A stretch of 64,000 nt of DNA from Olsenella massiliensis. GTDB lineage: Bacteria > Actinomycetota > Coriobacteriia > Coriobacteriales > Atopobiaceae. Below are positions 27,055-35,225 of this stretch, in pieces. The notes under the pieces are model-generated. The model did no database searches and was not told where the DNA came from. It worked only from the letters and a program-made list of their open reading frames with translations. The position numbers and the translations under genes are program-made. How positions within the stretch are numbered: the stretch's first letter is position 1; every line of letters starts with the position of its first letter. The stretch is taken from NCBI RefSeq assembly GCF_001457795.1, contig NZ_LN898210.1:1-64000 (forward strand). Reading direction: 5' to 3'.

Positions 27055-27095
27055 GTCCACGTTCCCACCTCGCATCCGCCCGGCCGTCTGGGCAC

Positions 27096-27124
27096 ACGAT
27101 ACCCCTTGGCAGGCCGGCCATCAA
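27096..27124 (-). promoter_or_regulatory. Promoter candidate for the minus-strand PLP gene
   Basis: Reading the minus strand, TTGATG (27124-27119) and TATCGT (27101-27096) are separated by exactly 17 bp, close to the sigma-70-type consensus, 42 nt before the start at 27054. Confidence 0.55.
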
Positions 27125-27290
27125 GGAGTCAGGCGCAGGCGCGGGCCGAGGGGAGGCCGCCTCGTGCGGGGCGCCTCCATCAAGTATCATGAGAGAAGTG
27201 GTGACGGCCCCTTCGGGGGCGGGAAGGTCGTGGGCTCATGACGGTTCAGGCGAGGCGTGACAGGGTGCGGGCGCTTGGCGGGGAGGCCCT

Positions 27291-27671
27291 ATGACGAGGC
27301 CTCTCGCGGCGCGCGTGTCGGGCAGGGCAGGGACGCTTTTGTCCCTGCACCTGCTGCTTGCCGTCTTCTCGCTCAGCGGCATCATGAGCAAGCTGGCGGC
27401 CCGTCACGCGTTCATGAGTCCGGGCTTCCTGCTGTGGTACGCGGGCATGGTCGGCGTGCTCGCCGTCTATGCCGTCGGATGGCAGCAGGTGATCAAGCGC
27501 CTCCCCCTCACCGTGGCATACGCGAACCGCGCCGTGACCGTCATCTGGGGCATCGTCTGGGGGGCGTCGCTCTTTGGGGAGACGATCAGCTGGCAGAAGG
27601 TCGTCGGCGCCCTCGTCGTCCTCGTCGGGGTCGTGCTGTACTCCACCGCAGGCGGGGGCGAGCGCCCATGA
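27291..27671 (+). CDS. SMR/EamA-type flippase subunit 1 (ArnE-like)
   Basis: A 126-residue, four-helix membrane protein of the small multidrug resistance/EamA superfamily. Helices include TLLSLHLLLAVFSLSGIMSK, a central pair, and VVGALVVLVGVVLYS at the end; the family-typical LPLTVAYANRAVTVIWGI segment is present. It overlaps the next, similar-sized gene by 4 nt (ATGA). Paired SMR proteins next to an ArnC-like transferase recall ArnE-ArnF, which flips undecaprenyl-phosphate-aminoarabinose. I infer transport of an undecaprenyl-phosphate sugar rather than drug efflux. GGGGAGGCCCT precedes ATG at 27291; a TATCAT box lies at 27185-27190. Confidence 0.75.
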   Translation: MTRPLAARVSGRAGTLLSLHLLLAVFSLSGIMSKLAARHAFMSPGFLLWYAGMVGVLAVYAVGWQQVIKRLPLTVAYANRAVTVIWGIVWGASLFGETISWQKVVGALVVLVGVVLYSTAGGGERP

Positions 27672-28018
27672 GCGGCGTCGCCCCGTATGCGGCCCTCGCC
27701 CTCCTGGGCGTCTTCGTGAGCGGCGTCTCGCAGGTCCTGCTCAAGAAGTCCGCCATACGGGGGCACGCGTCGCGCAGTCGGGAGTACCTGAACCCGCTCG
27801 TCATCACCGCCTATGCGCTCTTCGTCCTGGCGACCTTGCTCTCCACCCTCGCGTATAAGGTGATTCCCCTCTCCATGGGTCCCATCCTCGACGCGACGGG
27901 CTACCTCTACGTGACGGGCTTTGGCGTGACGATCTTCAAGGAGCGCCTCGACCGTCGTCAGGCGCTGGCCCTGTGCCTCATCATCGGAGGGATCGTCATC
28001 TATGCGCTGGGAGTCTGA
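27668..28018 (+). CDS. SMR/EamA-type flippase subunit 2 (ArnF-like)
   Basis: A 116-residue four-helix protein, partner of the preceding gene. Helices are visible at YAALALLGVFVSGVSQVLL, LVITAYALFVLATLLSTLAY, GYLYVTGFGVTIF and ALALCLIIGGIVIYALGV. The MGPILDATGYLYVTGFG region corresponds to the conserved central part of SMR proteins. The translational coupling suggests a heterodimer. The two subunits are only distantly alike, as with ArnE/ArnF or EbrA/EbrB. In this context a lipid-linked sugar flippase serving the transferase at 22596 and the YfhO protein is the most economical role. Confidence 0.73.
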   Translation: MSGVAPYAALALLGVFVSGVSQVLLKKSAIRGHASRSREYLNPLVITAYALFVLATLLSTLAYKVIPLSMGPILDATGYLYVTGFGVTIFKERLDRRQALALCLIIGGIVIYALGV

Positions 28019-28187
28019 CGGGACGTCTCGGCCGCCTTCCTGACGTCCGTCATGCCGCACGCGCCGCCCGCGCGCCGCGGCGGCACCGCCCGTCCGCGCG
28101 AGCAGGGGAGGAAGGGTTACTATGAGCACTGCACCATCTGCAAGGTGGCCGGGCGCGCCACCGTTACGGCAAGCGACGGGAGCCAGC

Positions 28188-29300
28188 ATGAACATCGATC
28201 CCATCCTCGTGACGCGATCATCGATGCCGCCCTTCGAGGAGTACGTCTCGGAGATAGCCCCGCTCTGGGAGTCGCGGTGGCTCACCAACATGGGCGTCAA
28301 GCACCAGGAGCTCGAGCGTAGGCTCGAGGAGTACCTGGGCGTCGCCGACCTCGCCCTGTTCGTCAACGGCCATCAGGCCCTGGAGTGCGTCCTCGAGGCC
28401 ATGGGGCTCTCGGGAAAGGTCATCACGACGCCCTACAGCTTTGCCTCGACGACCCACGCCATCGTCCGCAAGGGCCTCACGCCCGTGTTCGCCGACATCC
28501 GCCCGGATGACTACACCCTTGACCCCGCCGAGGTCGAGCGTCTGGTGGACGGTGAGACCTGCGCCATCCTGCCGGTCCACGTCTACGGGAACCCCTGTGA
28601 CGACGACGCGCTCGCCGACATAGCCGAGCGGCACGGGCTGCGTCTCATCTATGATGCGGCCCATGCCTTCGGGGTCAGGGTGAACGGGCGCCCCGTGGCG
28701 TCCTTCGGCGACGCGTCCATGTTCTCGTTCCACGCGACCAAGGTGTTCAACACCATCGAGGGCGGCGCGGTGTGCTTCAAGGACCCCCAGCTCAAGACCA
28801 AGCTCAACCGGTGGAAGAACTTTGGCATCGCAGACGAGGAGAACGTCGAGTTCGTGGGCGGCAACGCCAAGATGAACGAGTTCTGCGCCGCCATGGGGCT
28901 CTGCAACCTGCGCCATCTTCCCGGGGAGATCGAGAAGAGACGTCTCGTGGCGCAGCGCTACTGGGAGCGCCTGGAGGCCGTGGACGGCATACGGGTCCAT
29001 CGGCCCGCGTCCGGCGTCTCCTCGAACTACGCCTACCTTCCCGCCGTCTTCGAGGAGGGGCGCTTCGGCGCCACGCGCGACGACGTCTTCGCGGCCCTGC
29101 GGCGCCAGGGCGTCTTCTCGCGCAAGTACTTCTATCCCCTCATCAGCGACTTCGCGTGCTACCAGGGGAGGTTCGACTCTGACCTCACGCCCCATGCCCA
29201 GCACGTCGCCGCACGCGTGCTGACGCTGCCGCTGTACGCCGACCTCGCCCTTGAGGACGTGGACCGCATCTGCGACGTCATCGTCGCGTGCGGGCGCTAG
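28188..29300 (+). CDS. DegT/DnrJ/EryC1-family sugar aminotransferase
   Basis: A 370-residue PLP transaminase of the VioA/DegT type. MPPFEEYVSEIAPLWESRWLT is the usual N-terminal helix, FVNGHQALECVLEAM the cofactor phosphate site, IYDAAHAFGVRVNG the aspartate site, and SFHATKVFNTIEGGAV the Schiff-base lysine turn. It is the second sugar transaminase in this cluster and differs enough from the WecE-like one to suggest a different substrate. ATG at 28188 (GGGAG 5 nt upstream) fits the family N-terminus. An ATG at 28122 has a stronger AGGAAGGG site and would add 22 low-complexity residues, so the start is not certain. The glycosyltransferase gene follows closely. Confidence 0.85.
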   Translation: MNIDPILVTRSSMPPFEEYVSEIAPLWESRWLTNMGVKHQELERRLEEYLGVADLALFVNGHQALECVLEAMGLSGKVITTPYSFASTTHAIVRKGLTPVFADIRPDDYTLDPAEVERLVDGETCAILPVHVYGNPCDDDALADIAERHGLRLIYDAAHAFGVRVNGRPVASFGDASMFSFHATKVFNTIEGGAVCFKDPQLKTKLNRWKNFGIADEENVEFVGGNAKMNEFCAAMGLCNLRHLPGEIEKRRLVAQRYWERLEAVDGIRVHRPASGVSSNYAYLPAVFEEGRFGATRDDVFAALRRQGVFSRKYFYPLISDFACYQGRFDSDLTPHAQHVAARVLTLPLYADLALEDVDRICDVIVACGR

Positions 29301-29334
29301 CGAGGGTCGCGTCGTCGTGAAAGGAGCACTCCCG

Positions 29335-30294
29335 TTGGATGCGCCCGTCATCTCCGTCATCGTGACCGTCTACAATCACGGCCCCTATGTCGAGCGCTGC
29401 CTGCGGGGCATCCTCATGCAGCGCTGCGACCATCCCTTTGAGGTGTGGGTCGGCGAGGACTGCTCCCCCGACGACTCGCGCGAGGTCATGCGGCGCATCG
29501 AGCCGGAGTTCCCGGACAACTTCCACTTCCTCTATCGCGAGCACAACCTGGGAGACGACAACAACACGGACCTCATTGCGCGCTGTAGCGGCAGGTACCT
29601 GGCAATCTGCGAGGGCGACGACTTCTGGACCTACGAGGGGAAGCTCCAGGAGCAGGTTGACTTCCTGGAGGCGCATCCCGAGTACGTGGCCTGTTACCAT
29701 CACTGCACGGTGGTGGGAGAGGACTCCCTGCCCAACGGCGAGCGCTATCCCGACTGCCTGGCGGACGACTACTCCTTCCGGGAGAACTTCCTGTGCACCA
29801 TGCCGGGCCAGACGAGCACCTCGGTGGTGAGGATGAGGCCCTATCTTGCGCAGAAGGAGCGCTTCCTGTCGTTCAAGCGCTTCGACTCCTATCCCGAGGA
29901 CCGCCGCAACGCCTTCATCCTGCTGACGGTGGGCAAGGTCAAGGTATTCCAGGAGGCCTGGGGGGCATATCGTCACGTGACGCACGGCGGCACGAGCTAT
30001 TCGGCCCAGGTCAAGGTCAGCGAGACGTACGCGCGCAACGAGGTCCTCTTCGGCCAGACGCTCGTGGACTACGCCCTCGCGTCCGGCAACCCCGAGGCGG
30101 TCGACGCCGCCCGCCGCACGTACTACCGACTGCTGCTCAAGTGGAGCGTGGGAAGGGTGCGCGTCGCGTCGCTCGCCGACTCTTTGAGGGAGCTCGCCCG
30201 CGAGCCGCACGCCCTGCGCTACCTGCTTTCCGTTCCGCGCTGGTACGCCATTCTGGGCGTGCGCGCGCTGGCAGGCAGGGGCGTCACGCTCTAG
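29335..30294 (+). CDS. Family 2 glycosyltransferase
   Basis: A 319-residue soluble GT2 enzyme. It begins ISVIVTVYNHGPYVERCLRG, has GEDCSPDDS and the metal-binding EGDDFW motif, then a conserved acceptor region VACYHHCTVVGEDS. This sub-type (EGDDFWT) is common in polysaccharide clusters and adds single hexoses or amino sugars. TTG at 29335 is the likely start, with AAAGGAG 8 nt upstream; a GTG at 29317 is an alternative. There are no clear membrane helices. It is the last gene of the co-directional glycan set before the second lectin gene. Confidence 0.83.
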   Translation: MDAPVISVIVTVYNHGPYVERCLRGILMQRCDHPFEVWVGEDCSPDDSREVMRRIEPEFPDNFHFLYREHNLGDDNNTDLIARCSGRYLAICEGDDFWTYEGKLQEQVDFLEAHPEYVACYHHCTVVGEDSLPNGERYPDCLADDYSFRENFLCTMPGQTSTSVVRMRPYLAQKERFLSFKRFDSYPEDRRNAFILLTVGKVKVFQEAWGAYRHVTHGGTSYSAQVKVSETYARNEVLFGQTLVDYALASGNPEAVDAARRTYYRLLLKWSVGRVRVASLADSLRELAREPHALRYLLSVPRWYAILGVRALAGRGVTL

Positions 30295-30435
30295 GGCCGC
30301 CCGCCACGGCCCCGGTCTTGTCCCTTTAGGTCCTGACGTCGAGCTTCTGGCGTTTGCGTGTCCTGCGCCGAGAGCCGCGCCGCTGCCCTATCATGAGGGC
30401 AAGCGATTCGTTGCCCAGCGAGAGGGGATGTCCGC

Positions 30436-32769
30436 ATGCGCACCAGCCAGCTACGCCGTCTGATGGGGGGGATGGTCCGCCCGGCGCTGTGCCGCGCGGC
30501 TGCCCTCACGCTTCTTCTCGTCTGCGCCTGGCTCCCCCAGACGGTCCGCGCCGCTGAGTATGCCCAGGTCGAGGACGGCGTCTATGCCATCACCTCCGCG
30601 TTGTCGGGCAACGCGCTCGACATCGCGGCGGCGCGGACCTCAAACGGCGCGAACGTCCAGACGTGGGAGGCCAACGGCACCTTCGCGCAGTACTGGCGCG
30701 TGACGCGCGTGGACGGGCACTACGCCATCGTGAACTCCCTTACGGGCGTGTCCCTTGACGTCGCGGGCGGTCGGGCGACGTCCGGCACGAACGTCCAGAT
30801 ATATGAGGCAAACGGCACGAAGGCCCAGCTGTGGGACTTCGTGCGACGTGACGACGGCACGTACGCGATCGTCTCGGCGCTTGACGGGCGCCTTGTTCTG
30901 GACGTCGCGGGGGCGAGCCCCAGGAGCGGGGCGAACGTCTGGGCCTATGCCGCCAACGGCACGAAGGCCCAGAGCTGGCGCCTCTGTAAGGTGGAGCGCG
31001 CCCTCGATGACGGCCTCTACACGATCGCGAGCTCCCTGAGCCCTGACAGGGTGCTCGACGTACGGAACGGGTCTGCCGCCAACGGCGCGGCGATTCAGCT
31101 CTGGTCGCCCAACGGCACCGCCTCCCAGACGTGGTCCCTCTCGTGGGACGAGCGCACGGGCTTCTACACCCTGCTTGCGGCCGGGTCAGCCAAGTCGCTG
31201 GACGTGCCCGGCGCACAGGGCTCAAACGGCGCGCGGCTGCAGCAGTATGACGCCAACGGCACCCGTGCCCAGGCCTGGGCCGTCCGCCGCGCGTCCGACG
31301 GCAGCTACGTCATCACGTCGGTCGTCTCCGGGAGGGCCATCGACGTGCCGGGGGCCCACGCCGGGCAGGGGTCCGCGGTGCAGCTCTGGGACGCCAACGG
31401 CAGCAGGGCGCAGGGATGGTCCCTGACGCCGACCACGCTCTCGTTCTCGGGCACCTATCGGGTCGGCAGCGTCGCCAACGAGGACGGCGTCCTCGACGTG
31501 CGCGGCGCCTCCATGGCCCAGGACGCCACGGTTCAGGTGTGGGAGGCCAACGGCACCCTCGCGCAGACCTGGGAGCTTGTCGACTGCGAGGACGGCACCC
31601 ATACCCTCAGGAGCGCCAACTCGGGACGCTATCTTGCCGACGAGGGCGGCGCCCTCGCCAGCCTTGCCACGCCCGCCGAGACGGCCCGCTGGAAGGTCCA
31701 GGTGGGCAGGGGCGGCTACGTGTTGAGAAATGCCGTCACGGGCAGGGTCCTCGCCGCCTCGGACGGCGCCCGCCGAGGGGCCGTCGTGAGCCTTCGGGCG
31801 GAGGAGTCCGGGGAGCGGCTGTGGAAGCTCGTCCCCGCCGCGCTGGTGGGGGAGGGCACCTATGTGCTCTACAACCGCAGCGCCCCCGGCCAGGTCCTTG
31901 ACGTTCCCGGCGGCACGGCCGCGAGCTACCAGGCGCTTCAGACCTATGGCTTCAATGACAGCGGGGCCCAGAAGTGGGTGGTCAAGGCTGCGGGCAACGG
32001 CTTCTACACCATCACCAACGCCAGCTCCAACCTCGCCCTCGACGTGCGCGGGGCGTCGGCCGCAAGCGGGGCCGTCGTGCAGCAGTACACCGCCAACGGT
32101 ACCAAGGCGCAGCTCTGGCGCTTCGTCGTCGCCCCCTCGGGAGGCGTCGAGGTGGTCTCGGCCCTCGGCTCGGGCACGCTCGCGTTGACGACGTCGCGGC
32201 CCGTCGCGGCGAACGGCGTCCCGACCGTCGTGTCCACGTGTGACCCGGCGGCGGGCCCGAGCTTCTCCTGGAACTTGGCAAGGACCACCTTCTCGCGCAT
32301 CACCGAGGTGGCGGACGTCTGGGGCGACCCGTCGTACGTCGCGCAGATGCGTGCGCGTGCGACCGAGGTCGGCAGCTCGACGCCCTGGGTCGTCCTGGCG
32401 GACAAGGCGCGCGGGCGGGCGACGGTCTTCTTCCGTTCGGGCGGTTCGTGGGTGCTCGCCAACTCCATGGACATACGGACGGGCGGAAACACCTTCACGG
32501 GAACCTTCAAGGTGTACATCACGGCTCGCGGCTACTGGAAGTGGCCCGACTGCGATGACGTCAACGACTGGTATGTGGGCTACATGGAGGACTGGTGGGA
32601 ACATCCCAGCTCCTCCCACATGAGAGAGGTGTCCGGCAGGGGGTATGACGAGGGGCAGGGCTTCCATTACGGCTACGTCGGCTCCGGCTGCATCACCGTC
32701 GAAGACAAGGGCAGGATCAAGTGGATGCACGACAACGTGACGGTGGGATCGACGGTCAGCATCTTCTAG
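30436..32769 (+). CDS. Secreted ricin-repeat lectin with variant L,D-transpeptidase-like C-terminus
   Basis: A 777-residue exported protein, smaller sister of the one at 13894. A Sec signal peptide (ALTLLLVCAWLPQTVRAAE) is followed by about eleven ricin-type repeats with Q-x-W motifs (AQYWRVT, AQLWDFV, SQTWSLS, AQAWAVR, AQTWELV, AQKWVVK, AQLWRFV). The last 150 residues resemble a YkuD domain (VVLADKARGRATVFF; FTGTFKVYI) but the catalytic region reads FHYGYVGSGCITV. Cys and the first His are kept, the loop between them is shortened, and the His of the usual S/T-HGC is replaced by Ser. Cross-linking activity is uncertain. Repeat units share near-identical DNA (gccaacggcac and relatives), which could recombine. 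GAGAGGGGATGTCCGC precedes ATG at 30436. Confidence 0.82.
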   Translation: MRTSQLRRLMGGMVRPALCRAAALTLLLVCAWLPQTVRAAEYAQVEDGVYAITSALSGNALDIAAARTSNGANVQTWEANGTFAQYWRVTRVDGHYAIVNSLTGVSLDVAGGRATSGTNVQIYEANGTKAQLWDFVRRDDGTYAIVSALDGRLVLDVAGASPRSGANVWAYAANGTKAQSWRLCKVERALDDGLYTIASSLSPDRVLDVRNGSAANGAAIQLWSPNGTASQTWSLSWDERTGFYTLLAAGSAKSLDVPGAQGSNGARLQQYDANGTRAQAWAVRRASDGSYVITSVVSGRAIDVPGAHAGQGSAVQLWDANGSRAQGWSLTPTTLSFSGTYRVGSVANEDGVLDVRGASMAQDATVQVWEANGTLAQTWELVDCEDGTHTLRSANSGRYLADEGGALASLATPAETARWKVQVGRGGYVLRNAVTGRVLAASDGARRGAVVSLRAEESGERLWKLVPAALVGEGTYVLYNRSAPGQVLDVPGGTAASYQALQTYGFNDSGAQKWVVKAAGNGFYTITNASSNLALDVRGASAASGAVVQQYTANGTKAQLWRFVVAPSGGVEVVSALGSGTLALTTSRPVAANGVPTVVSTCDPAAGPSFSWNLARTTFSRITEVADVWGDPSYVAQMRARATEVGSSTPWVVLADKARGRATVFFRSGGSWVLANSMDIRTGGNTFTGTFKVYITARGYWKWPDCDDVNDWYVGYMEDWWEHPSSSHMREVSGRGYDEGQGFHYGYVGSGCITVEDKGRIKWMHDNVTVGSTVSIF

Positions 32770-32805
32770 GGGCGCCCGCCGCGACGGCGCAGGGCGTCCG
32801 CCGAC

Positions 32806-33858
32806 CTACCATTTGAGGTCTCTGCCCGACAGGCGCAGCAGGAGACGATAGGCCGTCAGGAAGGGCCCCATGAGACCCGCCTTGTAGAACAGGCGTGCGA
32901 GCCAGAGCTTGCGCGCCGCCGACCCCTGCGTGAGGGCGGCGTGCAGGCTCATGTAGGGAGACCTTCGCCAGGTGGGAAAGTGCTCGTCAAGGTAGCCCGT
33001 CGTGGCACGCAAGCCCTCCCTGAGGGCGCGCCCGTCACCGCAGGAGAGCCTGAAGGACATGGAGACGCCCAGGTGCAGGAAGGCCGTGGCGTCCAGGGAC
33101 GCCAGGAGGCCCTCTGAGGCCCCGCCCCTCTCAAAGAGCTCCCTGACCTCAAGCAGGGCTACCCGGACGCTCTGAACCTGAGCCGGCGTCACGCTGTTGA
33201 TCATGGAGCCACGCCTGATCAGGTAGTTGTAAGGGGCGTCGCCGGTAAACGCCACCGGGCGCCTCGACGCGAGATAGGCCAGCTGGCTGAGCATGACGTC
33301 CTCGAGGATGGCGGGCGGCTCCTCGAGCCGGCCCATGCGTCTTAGAAGCTCGGCGCTAAAGCACTTGTTCCAGGCGGCGGGGTTGATTCCCACGAGACGC
33401 CCTGGCTCTTGGCGTGCGAGAAAGGGGGGCAGCGGATCGGCCATCTCGACGGAGAGGACCCTGCCGTCCTCCTCGGCCACGCGCCTGAAGCCGCAGACGA
33501 CGACGTCGGCACCTTCGCGCAGGGCGGTCGCATGGAGGCTCTCGGCAAACGTCGGTTCGACGAAGTCATCGCTGTCAACGTAGGTGACGTAGGTCCCGCG
33601 TGCGACCTCGGTGCCGCTCCAACGGGCCGCCCAGAGGCCTCCGTTGGCCTTGTCGACGACCCTGATGACGTCCGGGCGCCGCCGCTCGTAGTCGCGCAGC
33701 ACTGCCAGGCAGCCGTCAGGCGAACCGTCGTTGACGCCGATGACCTCTATGCCGTCGAGCGTCTGCGCCAGCAAGGAGTCAAGGCAGCGCTTCAGGTAGC
33801 GCTCGGTCTTGTAGCAGGGGACGACGATGCTCAGCTTTGGTGGTGCGTCGTGTGCCAT
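32806..33858 (-). CDS. Family 2 glycosyltransferase
   Basis: A 350-residue GT2 protein of the EpsJ/WaaA-like group used in capsule and wall polysaccharide assembly. LSIVVPCYKTERYLKRCLDS, GVNDGSPDG and YVDSDDFVEP define the nucleotide-sugar and metal sites. The C-terminal half (LEDVMLSQLAYLASR and following) is the usual acceptor domain, with a hydrophobic end AYRLLLRLSG. The start at 33858 is chosen for GGAGGG 9 nt upstream; an earlier start adds 13 atypical residues. It is divergent from the glycosyltransferase at 33957 across a short AT-richer spacer. The donor and acceptor are unknown. Confidence 0.85.
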   Translation of the reverse strand: MAHDAPPKLSIVVPCYKTERYLKRCLDSLLAQTLDGIEVIGVNDGSPDGCLAVLRDYERRRPDVIRVVDKANGGLWAARWSGTEVARGTYVTYVDSDDFVEPTFAESLHATALREGADVVVCGFRRVAEEDGRVLSVEMADPLPPFLARQEPGRLVGINPAAWNKCFSAELLRRMGRLEEPPAILEDVMLSQLAYLASRRPVAFTGDAPYNYLIRRGSMINSVTPAQVQSVRVALLEVRELFERGGASEGLLASLDATAFLHLGVSMSFRLSCGDGRALREGLRATTGYLDEHFPTWRRSPYMSLHAALTQGSAARKLWLARLFYKAGLMGPFLTAYRLLLRLSGRDLKW

Positions 33859-33956
33859 CCGTCCGACCCTCCCGTGTGGTTTGCTCCCGTCGTACAATCA
33901 CAATCGTCCCTATGGTAGCGTGTGCAGACGGAAGAACGACCTTGGGAGGACCCTTC

Positions 33957-34862
33957 ATGCCAGTGAGCGGACCGAGCGTCGCCGTCGTCATGTCAACGTA
34001 TAACGGGGCCGACCATCTCGTCGAGCAGCTTGAGAGCGTGCTCGGGCAGGACGTGGGCGCCTTGTCGGTCCTCGTGCGCGACGACGGATCCTCGGACGGG
34101 ACGCTCGAGCTGCTGAGGTCCTACGCGAGCGCGGGGAACGTCGAGCTTGTCAAGGGCGAGAACCTGGGGGTCACCCGGTCGTTTTTGGACGCCCTCTCGC
34201 GCGTCCCTCGATCGGTTGAGTACGTGGCCCTCTGTGACCAGGATGACGTCTGGCATGCCGACAAGCTCTCGCGCGCCCTGGACGTCCTCGAGGCCAAGGG
34301 CCGTGACCTGCCGCGCCTGTACTGCTCCGAATACACCTTCTGTGACGCCGACATGCGGCCGCAGGGCCGCTCGCGGCTCAATCGCATCGGCGTCGACTTT
34401 CCCAAGATGCTCTTCGAGAATCGCGGCTCGGGCAACACGATGGTCCTCAATCGGAGGCTCGTCGACCTGGTGGTCGAGGCGGGGCCCGACGACGTGTACT
34501 GCCATGACTGGTGGATCGCGCTTGTCGCCACGGCGGTGGGCGAGCTGACGTACGATGACGTCTCGACGCTCGAATACCGGCGAACGGGGTCCAACGCCAG
34601 CCCGACGGGGTCGGGGGGGCTGCGGCTGCTGCGCTATCGGGTGCGCACCTTCTTGCAGAGGGGGCAGCTCGACGACGTGACGAGGCAGCTGGGCAAGCTT
34701 GAGGCGGTCTTTGGCGAGCGCATGGACGCCCGGCGCAGGGACCTGCTAAAGCGGGCGCTCAGAGGCGGGCGTCTGACCAAGGCGCTGACGCCGCTGCGTT
34801 TGCGGCAGACGCTAGCGGGCGAGCTCGCCCTGAGGGTCCTCTTCCTCGCGGGGCTCCTCTGA
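33957..34862 (+). CDS. Family 2 glycosyltransferase (rhamnosyltransferase-like)
   Basis: A 301-residue GT2 enzyme. VAVVMSTYNGADHLVEQLES, VRDDGSSDGT and CDQDDVWHADKL place it with the RgpB/WchF-like transferases that commonly use dTDP-rhamnose or UDP-hexoses, and the HDWWIALVATAVG motif is typical. ATG at 33957 follows GGGAGGACCC. The upstream in-frame extension to 33837 lacks support. Its 3' end overlaps the convergent DUF2304 gene by 51 bp, so one of the two reading-frame ends may be non-essential. The sugar is inferred only at family level. Confidence 0.82.
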   Translation: MPVSGPSVAVVMSTYNGADHLVEQLESVLGQDVGALSVLVRDDGSSDGTLELLRSYASAGNVELVKGENLGVTRSFLDALSRVPRSVEYVALCDQDDVWHADKLSRALDVLEAKGRDLPRLYCSEYTFCDADMRPQGRSRLNRIGVDFPKMLFENRGSGNTMVLNRRLVDLVVEAGPDDVYCHDWWIALVATAVGELTYDDVSTLEYRRTGSNASPTGSGGLRLLRYRVRTFLQRGQLDDVTRQLGKLEAVFGERMDARRRDLLKRALRGGRLTKALTPLRLRQTLAGELALRVLFLAGLL

Positions 34863-35225
34863 CGCCTGCGCCCTCGCTTCCTCGTGTTCGAGGCGTTCGA
34901 GGGCGATCTCCTGCGCGAGCTCGTTGACCTTGTCCTTGAGCCTCGAGATCTCGCTGGCGTTGGTGAAGGCCTTCCAGAACAAGAGGACGATCACGGCCAA
35001 AAAGACGAAGTTGCTCGCGGACATGAAGCCGAGCGCCTGCGACGCCATCACCGCTATCTGGGGAAAAATGGCCAGCACCACCAGCACGGCGGCGAGCACC
35101 ATCCAGAAGATGGCGTCCTCCACCAGGATGCGCTCCCTCCTCACGCGGTTGGAGATGACGACGAACGCAAGCAGGGCGCCGAGGACCAGCAGAAGCCTGA
35201 GCTGAAGGGGGAGCATGCGGGACAC
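34812..35225 (-). CDS. DUF2304 small membrane protein
   Basis: A 137-residue protein with two to three membrane helices (LRLLLVLGALLAFVVI, AIFWMVLAAVLVVLAIF, SNFVFLAVIVLLFWKAF) then a coiled coil (SRLKDKVNELAQEIALERLE) and an acidic tail. It matches the DUF2304 pattern, which is nearly always found beside a small GT2 enzyme. Indeed it starts directly after the stop of the GT2 gene at 35226, giving a translational pair. It probably acts as membrane anchor or activator for that transferase in lipid-linked sugar synthesis. The start could be GTG at 35225 or ATG at 35216. Its end overlaps the convergent gene by 51 bp. Confidence 0.8.
   Translation of the reverse strand: MSRMLPLQLRLLLVLGALLAFVVISNRVRRERILVEDAIFWMVLAAVLVVLAIFPQIAVMASQALGFMSASNFVFLAVIVLLFWKAFTNASEISRLKDKVNELAQEIALERLEHEEARAQASEEPREEEDPQGELAR

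Noticed and set aside
27291-28018. Annotation of the SMR pair as drug-efflux pump
   Set aside because: The genomic context is entirely sugar modification, which favours a lipid-linked sugar flippase.
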